Part shown: positions 1 to 8,693 of the stretch, in pieces
Numbering within the stretch: the stretch's first letter is position 1
Layout of the letters: every line of letters begins with the position of its first letter
Assembly (NCBI GenBank): GCA_024692105.1
Contig: JAILMZ010000101.1
Coordinates: 1 to 51,473 of the forward strand
DNA from: Saccharofermentans sp.
GTDB lineage: Bacteria; Bacillota_A; Clostridia; Saccharofermentanales; Saccharofermentanaceae
DNA length: 51,473 nucleotides
Direction: 5' to 3'
Program-made: the position numbers and the translations under genes
The notes under the pieces: generated by a model
What the model was told of the DNA's origin: nothing
The model's database searches: none
Seen by the model: only the letters and a program-made list of their open reading frames with translations

Positions 1-127
1 CCAGGGCGGTGCTCTGCGCCTGACTTCAATCTTCCAACTTACAAGGCCTGATTTCCACCAAACGGTCCAAGCTCCATATTACGTCATGTAGGTCCAATAT
101 AGAGAACACTCATCTCAGGATGCTTAT

Positions 128-156
128 ATTATAAAATAAAACGCCTGATATTCCAA
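128..156 (-). promoter_or_regulatory. Leftward sigma-A type promoter with ORF-less leader
   Basis: On the minus strand a TTGGAA box (151-156) and a TATAAT box (128-133) are separated by 17 bases, which is a near-consensus sigma-A promoter. It lies downstream of the comF stop codon and points off the left edge. The predicted transcript would start near 121. The 120 bases of leader visible in the window (1-120) contain no convincing reading frame. The leader may be the 5' UTR of a gene outside the window or the first half of a structured non-coding RNA. The RNA class cannot be decided from this fragment. Confidence 0.5.
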
Positions 157-162
157 CATTGA

Positions 163-915
163 TTAGTACGGCTCGGCATTCTTGACAAGGCGGTTGCCCG
201 CAAATGCCACGCACAAAACCTTATCTGCGCCTGCTTCATATAACGCAATGGCTGCCTCATGCAAAGTGAAACCCGTCGTACATACATCATCGACCAGGAT
301 CACCCTCAAACCCTCGATATCCCAGTTATCACTGACAGAAAAGGCGCGATGGACGTTATCGTATCTGTCCGTACCCGACTTAAGATCGCTCTGACGCGTT
401 GTAGCCCTGGACCTAATAAGAGCATCATTCGCATAGACTATATCCAGCATCGAAGCCAGCGGGCAGGCGATCTCCGCCGCCTGGTTATAGCCTCTTTCTT
501 TGAGTCTTTCCTTAGCAAGCGGCACCGGGATAACGATATCGGCAACAATTCCGTCTTCTGCCATCAAGGCACCTGTGATCATCCCTGCAAGCCTTGCAAG
601 TTCCTTCTTGTCTCTGAATTTGAAAGCCGGGACCATCCTGCTTGCAGATCCTTCATACGGGAAAGGCATATAAAGCCTCTGACCGGGTACGGGATCTGTT
701 TCATAAGGCTCAGAAAGACAGAGAAACCATCTTTTATCAGTTTCGTTAGGGCATAACAACGACAGGCATTTCCCGCATACATGAAGAGACGAAGTTGCCT
801 TGTACACCTTCTGATAGATGCTCTTATATCCTTCAAGCCTGTCATCGGCATCGGCAAGTCTGCCGCAGATGTCGCACACCGGAGGAATGATCGAGCCGAT
901 GAACCGGCTAAGCAT
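163..915 (-). CDS. comF: ComF family phosphoribosyltransferase-like protein
   Basis: A 250-residue ComFC-type protein, close to the family's usual length. An N-terminal zinc-ribbon-like part holds two cysteine pairs (CDIC near 14-17, CGKC near 47-50). A phosphoribosyltransferase fold follows, with the PRPP-binding motif VILVDDVCTTGFT near 205-217. In naturally competent bacteria ComF helps handle imported single-stranded DNA at the cytoplasmic face of the membrane. In many Clostridia it is kept without obvious competence, so its role here is inferred only from the family. The start codon lies 8 bases inside the end of recD2, with a purine-rich GGGAGAGG ribosome binding site, so the two genes are probably translationally coupled. 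The pairing of a DNA helicase with ComF fits a DNA-processing unit. Confidence 0.9.
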   Translation of the reverse strand: MLSRFIGSIIPPVCDICGRLADADDRLEGYKSIYQKVYKATSSLHVCGKCLSLLCPNETDKRWFLCLSEPYETDPVPGQRLYMPFPYEGSASRMVPAFKFRDKKELARLAGMITGALMAEDGIVADIVIPVPLAKERLKERGYNQAAEIACPLASMLDIVYANDALIRSRATTRQSDLKSGTDRYDNVHRAFSVSDNWDIEGLRVILVDDVCTTGFTLHEAAIALYEAGADKVLCVAFAGNRLVKNAEPY

Positions 916-3229
916 TTCCTCTCTCCCGCTTAATGTCAGTCAGATGCAGAAGATCTCCCAGAGAAGTATTCCTCTTGCCCGTATTGCGGCTCTTAAGGAA
1001 GTGTGCCGAACAATCATCCGAATCAATTAAGATGACCTTCTTCTTTCCTCTTGTGACTGCCGTGTAAAGCAGCCTTCTCTGATAAAGAAGCGGACTCATC
1101 TGCCCAAGTACGATAATGCAGGTATCGAACTCACAGCCCTGTGCTTTATGCACGGTAACCGCGTATGCGAGTTCCAGGTCTTCCATGGTCTTCCTGGTAT
1201 ATGTGACCCGCTTTCCGTCATCAAATTCCACGACCATCGTGCCCAGGATAGGATCAGAATCCTTTACCACGCCTATCTCACCATTGAATACCCATCTGTT
1301 GACTTCACCGGTGACCGGGTCGATCCACTCGAGCGAATAGTTGTTCTTCGTCTGCATGACGCGGTCGCCTATGCTGAAGTGGGAATCTTTTCCGCGCGCA
1401 ATGGAATTGGTCTCTTCACCCGTGAGAAGTTCCTGGATCATCTTATTAAGCCTGACTGTCCCAAGCACCAAAGACTCGTTGCGGGTCGGTGTCAGGCATA
1501 TCCAGTCGCTTTCTCCCAGATCTTTTACGATATCCGTAAGGCGGCTTACGGCTTCGTCATCGTTATCAGTCTTGATCACAACGAAATCGCTGCTATTACC
1601 TTCCGGCGCCTTGCCCTCGAGTATCATACGGCTTCCCAAAGCGATCGAACCGCCCTCGTCATGACGGTGCACACTTGTAAGCCTTACAGAAGGTATTGAC
1701 CTGCAAGACAGCAGGTCCATTAGAACGTTCCCGCAGCCGACAGACGGGAGCTGGTCAGGGTCACCTACCAGTATCAGAGAAGAATCCGGAGCAACACTTG
1801 ATATCAGGCTTGCAAAAAGGTCCGTATCGACCATGGACATCTCGTCTACAATCACCACCCTTGCATCTATCGGACTGTCCGAAGTGTGTTCATAGAACAT
1901 CTCCTCGGTATCATCGTCCTTTACGACGGCTCCAAGAAGTCTGTGGATGGTCGTGGCAATGCAGCCGGTGCTCTCCGAGAGCCTTTTCGCCGCTCTTCCG
2001 GTAGGTGCAGCATATACCGCCGTTATGTTCTTCTCCTTGAAATAGTCTGCCAAAAGCCCCAGTATCGTTGTCTTTCCGGTTCCGGGACCTCCGGTGATGA
2101 CGCATATCTTCGAATACATGCAAAGATACAGCGCTTCCTTTTGGACATCGTCAAGGATTATGCCTGAAGCAAGAGCCAGTCTGTCAAAGATACCATCCGA
2201 AACACTTCTCGAAGGCTTGACCGTTCTGGCATTCGTCATGTCAGTGACTTTCCTCTTGATTGTCACCTCATCTTTGAAATACACATATGAACTCACGCGT
2301 GCATCTTCATCGTTGATGCCGCATCCGGCGCATTTGTCATTCTCGAATCTGTAGACGGCCGTTTCTTTATTATCGTTCGCCAAGGTAACGGCGGTCTCAA
2401 ACAGTTCTTCAAAGACCGTCGCGGTGATATCCGGCCCCGGACCGCTTCGAAGGAGCTTAAGCGTCTCTTTACGGCATATATCGGGCAAAAGATACGTTGA
2501 CTTGGTGTTTTCATGAAGGCGCATTACGGCAGAACTGAAAGCCGCAGACAGGCGCTCTGTAAGCACTCCCTCAGTCTCTTTCTCACCTGCGATCCTGTCA
2601 CACGTCTCGAAACCGGCAATACGCCTGGAGAAAAGCATGTAAGGGTTCTCTTCGATCTTCTCTATATCGGCATATCCGTATTTGATGCAGCGTTTGAGCT
2701 GGGACTGTGAAAGACCCATCACCCTTAACTTGAGTCCCTTCTCGAAGAATTCTTTTTCCTGTGTAACCTGGTCTGCAAACGAAATGGCAAGATCCAACGA
2801 AACTCCGTTAACGGAATCTGCTATGCGCTCAGGTTCGTTTTCCAATGCTTCAAGCAGATCGTCTTCGAACTGTTCTGCAAGCGCGGTAGATATGGCTTTA
2901 CCACAGCCTTTGAGATTGTCTTCAAGGAAAGATGCAGTGAGAGCCTGCCTGTCAGAATCGACGCTTACAACCTTGATCGAACCAAGCTTTATCTCAGGCC
3001 TGCCGTTCCAAGTCGTAACCTTGCCGGACACTTCGTATATCCCGCCTTCCACGACATCCACGGCAGAAGTTCCCGCTACGGCAAAACTCCCCTCCGCAAG
3101 GAACGATACAAAGCCTTTTTCCGTGCGCGGACAGAAGACCCTGACGGCCTTTACCGAGCCGCTTACCGTCTGACCGATGTCCTGAGTATCAAGACCTGTT
3201 ATCATGCCTGTCGATTCATCTTTTCCCAT
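908..3229 (-). CDS. recD2: RecD2-like ATP-dependent DNA helicase
   Basis: A 773-residue superfamily 1B helicase of the RecD2 type, the stand-alone RecD of bacteria lacking RecBC. The N-terminal third carries an OB-like segment and helix-hairpin-helix region. The Walker A motif GGPGTGKTT lies near residue 380, the Walker B motif VVIVDEMSMVD near 460, and the C-terminal UvrD-like motif VTVHKAQGCEFD near 700, followed by YTAVTRGKKK. The enzyme unwinds DNA 5' to 3' and is linked to mismatch repair and replication-fork maintenance in Bacillus; that role is family knowledge. The ATG at 3229 has no clear Shine-Dalgarno sequence. A second in-frame ATG lies eight codons later, so the exact start is uncertain. 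The metK terminator ends about 40 bases upstream, so this gene probably has its own weak promoter (TTGTTA, 17 bases, TAGTCT). Confidence 0.9.
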   Translation of the reverse strand: MGKDESTGMITGLDTQDIGQTVSGSVKAVRVFCPRTEKGFVSFLAEGSFAVAGTSAVDVVEGGIYEVSGKVTTWNGRPEIKLGSIKVVSVDSDRQALTASFLEDNLKGCGKAISTALAEQFEDDLLEALENEPERIADSVNGVSLDLAISFADQVTQEKEFFEKGLKLRVMGLSQSQLKRCIKYGYADIEKIEENPYMLFSRRIAGFETCDRIAGEKETEGVLTERLSAAFSSAVMRLHENTKSTYLLPDICRKETLKLLRSGPGPDITATVFEELFETAVTLANDNKETAVYRFENDKCAGCGINDEDARVSSYVYFKDEVTIKRKVTDMTNARTVKPSRSVSDGIFDRLALASGIILDDVQKEALYLCMYSKICVITGGPGTGKTTILGLLADYFKEKNITAVYAAPTGRAAKRLSESTGCIATTIHRLLGAVVKDDDTEEMFYEHTSDSPIDARVVIVDEMSMVDTDLFASLISSVAPDSSLILVGDPDQLPSVGCGNVLMDLLSCRSIPSVRLTSVHRHDEGGSIALGSRMILEGKAPEGNSSDFVVIKTDNDDEAVSRLTDIVKDLGESDWICLTPTRNESLVLGTVRLNKMIQELLTGEETNSIARGKDSHFSIGDRVMQTKNNYSLEWIDPVTGEVNRWVFNGEIGVVKDSDPILGTMVVEFDDGKRVTYTRKTMEDLELAYAVTVHKAQGCEFDTCIIVLGQMSPLLYQRRLLYTAVTRGKKKVILIDSDDCSAHFLKSRNTGKRNTSLGDLLHLTDIKRERGNA

Positions 3230-3270
3230 GGCAAAAGACTATCAAAACAGCATAAAAATAACAATAGGAA

Positions 3271-3292
3271 AAGGGCTCCCCGAAGGGAGCCC
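3271..3292 (-). terminator. Rho-independent terminator after metK
   Basis: On the minus strand a GGGGCTCCC / GGGAGCCC hairpin with a TTCG tetraloop is followed by a T-rich run. It lies 17 bases past the metK stop codon and separates metK from recD2-comF. Confidence 0.85.
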
Positions 3293-3308
3293 CAAGTCTC
3301 ACAAACCT

Positions 3309-4502
3309 TTAGATTCCGGCCTTTGAGCGCAAAGTCTCAATTTTGTCCGTCTTCTCCCAGGGAAGCTCGACATCGAGTCTTCCGAAGTGACCGTAGCTTG
3401 CAGTATCCGCATAGATCGGACGTCTCAGATTGAGATCGCGGATGATTGCCGCCGGTCTGAGATCGAATGTATCGTTAACGATCTCAGTGATCTTCTCGTC
3501 GGAGATAACGCCTGTACCGAAAGTATCAACGGATACGGACACCGGCTTTGCAACACCGATCGCATAAGCGACCTGGACCTCACACTCGCGTGCAAGTCCT
3601 GCTGCAACTACATTCTTGGCAACATATCTCATCATGTAGGATGCGCTGCGGTCTACCTTCGTGGGATCCTTGCCTGAGAATGCTCCGCCGCCGTGACGTG
3701 CAAATCCGCCGTATGTATCAACGATGATCTTTCTTCCGGTAAGACCGGAGTCACCTGCAGGACCTCCGATGACGAATCTGCCTGTCGGATTTACATAGAT
3801 CTTAGTGTTCTCGTCTATGAGCTCTGCGGGAACTACGGGAGCAATGACATTCTCTTTTACGTACTTCTCGAGTTCTTCTTCAGAGATCTCTTCACTGTGC
3901 TGTGTGGAGATTACGACTGCATCTATTCTCTTGACCTTGTCGTTCTCATACTCGACAGTAACCTGGCTCTTTCCGTCAGGTCTGAGGAAATCTGCTCCGC
4001 CTGTCTTTCTTACATCAGACAGTCTCTTGGACAGTCTGTGTGAAAGAGCAATCGGCATAGGCATAAGCTCGGGCGTATCATCATTAGCGTAACCGAACAT
4101 CATACCCTGGTCACCCGCACCCGTATCGAGTTCGGAATCGTCGCCTCTCTTAGCCTCATAGGACTTGTCTACACCCATGGCGATATCAGCAGACTGCTCA
4201 TCGATGGAAGTAAGCACTGCACAGGACTTAAAGTCGAATCCGACATTGTTGGAATCATAGCCGATCTTCTCCAATCTGTCTCTTACGATCGAGGGAATAT
4301 CAACATATGCTGATGTCGAGATCTCGCCCATTACGAGGACCATGCCTGTAGTTGCACATGTCTCACATGCAACTCTCGCCTTGGGATCCTGCGCCAGGAT
4401 TGCATCCAGGATAGAATCAGATACCTGATCGCAAACCTTGTCGGGATGCCCCTCTGTTACTGACTCTGACGTAAAGAGCCACTTGCCGTTTCTGTTTCTC
4501 AT
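3309..4502 (-). CDS. metK: S-adenosylmethionine synthetase
   Basis: A 397-residue methionine adenosyltransferase of normal length. It makes S-adenosylmethionine from methionine and ATP in the cytoplasm. Visible signatures are [12 protein letters not shown] near residue 17 (ATP and metal binding), [12 protein letters not shown] near 125, and the glycine-rich [16 protein letters not shown] near 275. The ATG at 4502 follows a GGAAAG ribosome binding site. The gene stands alone between its own riboswitch-controlled leader (4533-4680) and a strong terminator (3271-3292). Expression should fall when SAM is plentiful. The product supplies the several SAM-dependent and radical SAM enzymes in this window, although it is not in an operon with them. 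Confidence 0.98.
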   Translation of the reverse strand: MRNRNGKWLFTSESVTEGHPDKVCDQVSDSILDAILAQDPKARVACETCATTGMVLVMGEISTSAYVDIPSIVRDRLEKIGYDSNNVGFDFKSCAVLTSIDEQSADIAMGVDKSYEAKRGDDSELDTGAGDQGMMFGYANDDTPELMPMPIALSHRLSKRLSDVRKTGGADFLRPDGKSQVTVEYENDKVKRIDAVVISTQHSEEISEEELEKYVKENVIAPVVPAELIDENTKIYVNPTGRFVIGGPAGDSGLTGRKIIVDTYGGFARHGGGAFSGKDPTKVDRSASYMMRYVAKNVVAAGLARECEVQVAYAIGVAKPVSVSVDTFGTGVISDEKITEIVNDTFDLRPAAIIRDLNLRRPIYADTASYGHFGRLDVELPWEKTDKIETLRSKAGI

Positions 4503-4532
4503 TTTCTTTCCTTTCCGTTCAGTGCTCTTTCG

Positions 4533-4680
4533 AAAAGAAAAACCTTCCCCAAAGGAGAAGGCCGTTAATAGTTATATCAACGTTCCTCATCTTTCAGGTT
4601 CCCCTGCCGGATTTGGCACCGCTGCTTTCCGCGGTTGCCGGGCTTCACTGGGCCGGTTCCCTCTAGCCACTCTTGATAAG
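4533..4680 (-). promoter_or_regulatory. SAM-I (S-box) riboswitch with terminator
   Basis: Read on the minus strand, 4680-4586 is a class I SAM aptamer. Helix P1 is formed by CTTATC (4680-4675) and GATGAG (4591-4586). Between them lie the conserved S-box elements AGAG...GGCTAGAGGGA, the GGCCC...GAAGCCCGGCAACC core, a P3 hairpin, and GGTGCCAAATCC with GGCAGGGGAACCTGA. Downstream, 4563-4541 forms a CCTTCTCC / GGGGAAGG hairpin followed by TTTTTCTTTTC (to 4533), a typical rho-independent terminator. By family knowledge SAM binding stabilises P1 and favours termination, turning metK off. A CATAAT box near 4694-4699 would place the transcription start just upstream of P1. Confidence 0.93.
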
Positions 4681-4786
4681 CAATGAACTTAAAATTATGC
4701 AATCAGATTCTATCGGTAAATCGGCCGTATGTAAAGAGATTGCCGAGATTTCTTAATATCTAATATTGATTGTTATACCTGCCCCA

Positions 4787-4826
4787 TTTGTCGGTTTTTG
4801 TCGGTTTTTGTCGGGTTTTTCGGGCG
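4787..4826 (+). repeat. Helically phased 10-bp direct repeats upstream of the tad locus
   Basis: The unit TCGGTTTTTG occurs at 4791 and 4801, and a close copy TCGGGTTTTT at 4811. A decayed copy CGGGCGTTTT follows at 4821, so the repeats are spaced exactly one helical turn apart. A possible TACAAT -10 box sits at 4838-4843, about 32 bases before the ATG at 4875, so the repeats occupy the position of an activator or repressor operator. The binding protein is unknown. The flanking sequence 4686-4786 shows no gene. Confidence 0.5.
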
Positions 4827-4874
4827 TTTTGCGTGCCTACAATATTGGCAAGACAAAAAACGGAGGTGTTCAAT

Positions 4875-5777
4875 ATGGCTTTCACCATCAAGGTATTCGA
4901 GAAAGATCAGTATATCTTCAGTCTTCTCAAGACAAGACTTGAGACTATGTTTCCCGATGCTTATATCGTCAATGCGATCGAGTGCCCGGGACAATATGAC
5001 TGCGTAAACTTCTCTGAGTTTACAAAGATCATATATGACCCCCGTAATATTGATATGAGAGACTTCCGTGATGCCATTCCCCTGTGTGACGGAAGCGGTG
5101 TCATAGACTGCAGTAAGATCGCAGAAGACTTAGGACTTAACTCTGTCTTGAGAAAGACTGCAAATCCGATGAAAACAACCGGAATATCCGTTGCGTTGGT
5201 TCCTTTCGTTTACATGCAGGACCGCGAAGCACTGATAGATACAATGACGGCAGACAGGATCTTTACTTCCGATTGCATCGTAAGGCTGGATCTTATGGGA
5301 AAAATGAGAGTTCCGTCTCCTGAATCCTCAGGTGTCAGACCCGGCGGAATGACTAATCTTTTACAGCTGGCATCAAAGAAGAATTTCAAGCCGGAAGACA
5401 TACTCTCATTCTGCAGCATGGACAAGAACGGCTTCATGACACCCGGAGCAACTTCGGGAGAAGACGATGTGTATGACGCCGGTCTGCCTGTGATCAAAAA
5501 GATAACAGAAGCTTCCATAAGCCTTACAAGGCAGAGTTCTCCTTCCGCGAGCGTGCTGGATGTTTTCGAAGGGTTCAAGACCGGAGAGCTGACAGAACTC
5601 GTGTCTGACTTTGATGAAGTATTGCTGTTGCTGCCTTCCCGTATCGGGCAGGAAAGTCTTGGCATAAAAGGACTTACTGCTGGCATCGAGAGAAGTCTCA
5701 CATCAGGCAATCTGATTATCCGCTATGCCGAGGATATTTCTTCAGGAGAGGATGATATCTATGAACAGGCATTGTGA
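4875..5777 (+). CDS. Tad-locus protein of unknown function (CpaE/TadZ-like position)
   Basis: A 300-residue protein that I cannot assign to a family with confidence. The ATG at 4875 is chosen because GGAGGTG lies at 4862-4868; the longer in-frame extension upstream runs through the promoter repeats and is not plausible coding sequence. The gene occupies the first position of the locus, where CpaE/TadZ (a receiver-like plus MinD-like ATPase that localises the pilus machine) is usually found. The N-terminal 100 residues begin like a receiver or CheY-like fold (TIKVFEKDQYIFSLLKTRL). However, no Walker A P-loop (GKGGxGKT type) is visible anywhere, so it cannot be a normal MinD-like ATPase. The end overlaps the next start by 17 bases, indicating coupling to the TadA-like ATPase. 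Confidence 0.6.
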   Translation: MAFTIKVFEKDQYIFSLLKTRLETMFPDAYIVNAIECPGQYDCVNFSEFTKIIYDPRNIDMRDFRDAIPLCDGSGVIDCSKIAEDLGLNSVLRKTANPMKTTGISVALVPFVYMQDREALIDTMTADRIFTSDCIVRLDLMGKMRVPSPESSGVRPGGMTNLLQLASKKNFKPEDILSFCSMDKNGFMTPGATSGEDDVYDAGLPVIKKITEASISLTRQSSPSASVLDVFEGFKTGELTELVSDFDEVLLLLPSRIGQESLGIKGLTAGIERSLTSGNLIIRYAEDISSGEDDIYEQAL

Positions 5778-6957
5778 CATCTCCGAGATCAAGGAAAAGA
5801 TGACCTACTATGTCCTGAATGCGATAAGAGATGAAGCAGATCCGTCTGATGACAGGCTCAAAGAGATAATCGCAGATGTCATAAGCGACCAGGCAAGTCT
5901 TTACAAGTTTAACCTCGAACAAAAGCGCGAGATGGCAAACGGTGTATTCAATGCACTTCGAAGGCTCGATGTCATAGAACCGCTTATGGAAGATCCTTCC
6001 GTTACAGAGATCATGGTAAACGGTCCTGACAAGATCTTCTATGAACGCGGAGGCAGACTCTACAAGTCAGACATCAGGTTCAAGGATGAAGAGACTCTCA
6101 GGACAGTCATATCGTGTTTCTTTGCCAACAGGAACAGGCCTCTTAACGAGGCTAATCCCATTTCCGACTTAAGGCTCCCGGACGGTTCAAGGGCAAACGC
6201 GGTCCTCTCACCTATCGCAAGGGAGACGACTGTAACCATAAGAAAGTTTACCGGTATATCCCATGACATAGTGAGTCTGATAAGACAGGATTTCATCAGC
6301 GAGGAAGGTGCGAGGTTTCTGTCTTCATGCGTCAAGAACCGCAAGACAATCTTTTTGAGCGGCGGTACCGGCAGCGGAAAGACCACGTTCCTGAACTGTC
6401 TGTCATCTTTCATACCACCGGACGAGCGCGTCATCACGATAGAGGATTCAGCAGAACTTAATCTCCAGGGGATCGATAATCTCGTAAGGATGGAAGCCAG
6501 GCTTCCGGGCCCGGACGGGAGTGGCGAAGTGAACATAGGACAGATGATAAGGGCATCACTAAGAATGCGTCCGGACAGGATCATCGTAGGCGAAGTCAGA
6601 GGCTCTGAGAGCGCAGATATGATGCATGCACTGAACACGGGGCACCCGGGTTCGATGTGCACCGGCCATGCCAATTCATGCATCGAGATGTTAGATCGTC
6701 TCACGGGCATGGTTATGGCCGGCTCCAATCTGCCGTTTGCGGCAGTAGTCGCACAGATATCAATGGGAATAGACGTGATACTTCACATAACAAGGAACAG
6801 AGAAGGAAGAAGGTACATAGATGAGATCTGCTCTGTCCTGTCGCCTGACGGGAACGAATACAGGATCAAGACGCTATACAGGAACGAAGGAGGAAAAGGC
6901 CTTGAACGCATATGCGATATTTCCGAACTTAAACAGATCGCGTCGTACAGGGAATAA
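5761..6957 (+). CDS. tadA: CpaF/TadA-type secretion ATPase
   Basis: A roughly 398-residue hexameric ATPase of the type II/IV secretion family, which powers assembly of Flp pili from the cytoplasmic face. The Walker A motif GGTGSGKTTF is near residue 200. The Walker B region RPDRIIVGEVRG is near 270, and a histidine-box-like GHPGSMCTGHAN near 294. An N-terminal domain with EIMVNGPDKIFYERGG around 85 is typical of CpaF. Two in-frame ATG codons are possible, 5752 and 5761, behind AGGAGAGG (5744-5751). The second has the better spacing and is used here. It overlaps the upstream gene by 17 bases and the downstream tadBC start by 56 bases, so the operon is tightly packed. Confidence 0.93.
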   Translation: MNRHCDISEIKEKMTYYVLNAIRDEADPSDDRLKEIIADVISDQASLYKFNLEQKREMANGVFNALRRLDVIEPLMEDPSVTEIMVNGPDKIFYERGGRLYKSDIRFKDEETLRTVISCFFANRNRPLNEANPISDLRLPDGSRANAVLSPIARETTVTIRKFTGISHDIVSLIRQDFISEEGARFLSSCVKNRKTIFLSGGTGSGKTTFLNCLSSFIPPDERVITIEDSAELNLQGIDNLVRMEARLPGPDGSGEVNIGQMIRASLRMRPDRIIVGEVRGSESADMMHALNTGHPGSMCTGHANSCIEMLDRLTGMVMAGSNLPFAAVVAQISMGIDVILHITRNREGRRYIDEICSVLSPDGNEYRIKTLYRNEGGKGLERICDISELKQIASYRE

Positions 6958-8473
6958 ACAGACCGGATCAGTGATATTCATCAGGTTTGCAATTCAAAGG
7001 ATTTGGCTTTTGCCTCTGTTTGCAGTCCTGATCTACTACCTGTCCGGATTATTCATCGAACCGGTTCAGGTAAGGATCCTAATATGTATACTGCTGTGTT
7101 TCTTTCCCTGGTTTGCGGTAATAAAGAAATTCTATGCAGGAAGCAGAGAGCATATGAGAACGCAGCTGCTGGTGGTTCTGCAGGCGCTGTGCACCAGTGT
7201 TTCGAGCGGTTACTCCATCGAGAAATCATTGGTCCTGGTGCGTCCGGTCATTGAGAACACTTTCGGAAGAAGGTCTCCCCTCATAAGACCTTTGATCGAA
7301 CTGGAAAACGACCTTAAGATGCACACAGGTCTCGAGAAAGCTCTCGTATCATTTGCAGAATCGTTGAACTTTCCGGAGACTCTGCCTGTATTCCATGCAC
7401 TGGCTATCTCAGGGCAGATCGGGAACAACACACTGGCGATACTCAGAAGTGCCTGTCAGATGCTTTCAGAACTTAATGCGGTCAAGAGCGAGATACAGGC
7501 ATCCAATGCCGGAAAGAATGCCGAGGCTGTGATGCTGTGCATAATGCCGTTTGCCATCACACTCGCGCTTAACAACATGAGCCCGGAATACATGGCGCTT
7601 GCAAGAACCACAAGAACCGGTTCTTTACTGCTGGCTAGTGCTTTCGGGATATGCATTATCGCCGTGTCCCTTCTTCTCAGGTTCATGGCACACGATTCCG
7701 GCCGTAAGACAAACAACAAGATCAATATCGGCTTTGACGATTCGATCAAAGTCGGAGATTCAAGACCATTGAGCACTTTCATAATGAAGATACTGCCTCC
7801 AGGCATTGTCGCCGCAAGGCACGAATTGTTCAGCGAGCTGTCGGTTAATCCGTCTCTTGCATATGAACAGTATCTCAAGAAGCAGTTTATGCTCTGCTCA
7901 GCATCCGGTCTTCTCTCTGCATCGATCCTGTATTCTGCAGGAAAGAATCCGGTCTTTGCCTTGATTTTTATCATCGCGGTCTATCTTCTGTCGATACAGG
8001 ATGCAAGGAACGAAGCACAGATGAAGCGAGAGGACCTTATGCAGGATATACCGCTGTTCATGTGCCTTATGTCAACTCTTCTCGAAGCCGGCATGCAACT
8101 TCCAAAGGCGATAGAGATATGTGCGAAAGCATTCGGCGACAACAAGAATCTTTCACTCGAGATCAAGAATATGAGAGCAATGATGCTGAGCGGTATCTCC
8201 GCTTCTGACGCAGTCGAGAAATTCTCTCTCAGGATCCAGATACCCGAAGCTCAGGCCGCCCTCCTGTTGGTAGCTAGATATGGGCGGCTTGGGACTTCGG
8301 AAGTACTCAACCTTTTGCAGTTACAGTCGCAGTCCTGCTGGGATCTGTGCAGGAATGCTGCAAGGAAGAAGCAGGAACGTGAGGCCCTGGCACTTTTGTT
8401 TCCGATGACACTGGACTTCATTTGTGTTCTGCTCGTCGCCACGACACCGGCAATTATCTCACTCGGAATATAA
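6902..8473 (+). CDS. Fused TadB-TadC-like pilus assembly membrane protein
   Basis: A 523-residue membrane protein containing two type II secretion system F domains in one chain. The first (about residues 80-205) follows two membrane segments, as in TadB, and is followed by a membrane pair near 212-260. The second (about 375-500) is preceded by membrane segments near 330-365 and ends with one near 500-523, as in TadC. In most Tad loci these are two adjacent genes of about 300 codons each, forming the inner-membrane platform that couples TadA to the pilin. No stop codon or restart is visible at the junction (about 280-320). The TTG at 6902 is chosen as start because AGGAGG (6888-6893) lies 8 bases upstream and no in-frame ATG is nearby. 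It begins inside tadA. Confidence 0.8.
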   Translation: MNAYAIFPNLNRSRRTGNKQTGSVIFIRFAIQRIWLLPLFAVLIYYLSGLFIEPVQVRILICILLCFFPWFAVIKKFYAGSREHMRTQLLVVLQALCTSVSSGYSIEKSLVLVRPVIENTFGRRSPLIRPLIELENDLKMHTGLEKALVSFAESLNFPETLPVFHALAISGQIGNNTLAILRSACQMLSELNAVKSEIQASNAGKNAEAVMLCIMPFAITLALNNMSPEYMALARTTRTGSLLLASAFGICIIAVSLLLRFMAHDSGRKTNNKINIGFDDSIKVGDSRPLSTFIMKILPPGIVAARHELFSELSVNPSLAYEQYLKKQFMLCSASGLLSASILYSAGKNPVFALIFIIAVYLLSIQDARNEAQMKREDLMQDIPLFMCLMSTLLEAGMQLPKAIEICAKAFGDNKNLSLEIKNMRAMMLSGISASDAVEKFSLRIQIPEAQAALLLVARYGRLGTSEVLNLLQLQSQSCWDLCRNAARKKQEREALALLFPMTLDFICVLLVATTPAIISLGI

Positions 8474-8494
8474 ACGGAGCAAAGGAGGTTATCT

Positions 8495-8671
8495 ATGTCA
8501 AGATTTATCAAAAAGAAGTCCCGTAAAGGTATGGGAACAGTTGAGATCGTTATCATCATTGCAGTGTTGGTATCTCTTGCCCTTTTGTTTAGGCAGGGAC
8601 TCGTCAGCTATGGCGATAAGGTAATGGACTTCTGCTTTGATGATTCCAAGATCACGGCAGCTTTCAGCTAG
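8495..8671 (+). CDS. flp: Flp-type (type IVb) pilin
   Basis: A 58-residue protein. It starts with a basic leader (MSRFIKKKSRKG), followed by a hydrophobic helix GTVEIVIIIAVLVSLALLF and a short polar tail. Cleavage after glycine 12 would put glutamate 17 at position +5 of the mature chain, the hallmark of type IV-like pilins processed by a prepilin peptidase. Small size and position directly after the TadC-like domain match Flp1 pilins, the filament subunit of Tad pili. The ATG has a strong AAAGGAGGTT ribosome binding site at 8481-8490. No prepilin peptidase (TadV/CpaA), secretin or TadE/F gene is seen in the window, so processing must be encoded elsewhere. Confidence 0.85.
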   Translation: MSRFIKKKSRKGMGTVEIVIIIAVLVSLALLFRQGLVSYGDKVMDFCFDDSKITAAFS

Positions 8672-8693
8672 CAAAATATAGGAGATTGCCCGA

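Noticed and set aside
4790..4822. Spo0A boxes at the tad promoter
   Set aside because: TTTGTCGGT differs from TTTGTCGAA at the last two positions, and no sporulation genes are seen in the window.
4770..4874. N-terminal extension of the first tad-locus protein
   Set aside because: The extension reads through the promoter repeats and lacks a ribosome binding site, whereas ATG 4875 has GGAGGTG at the right distance.
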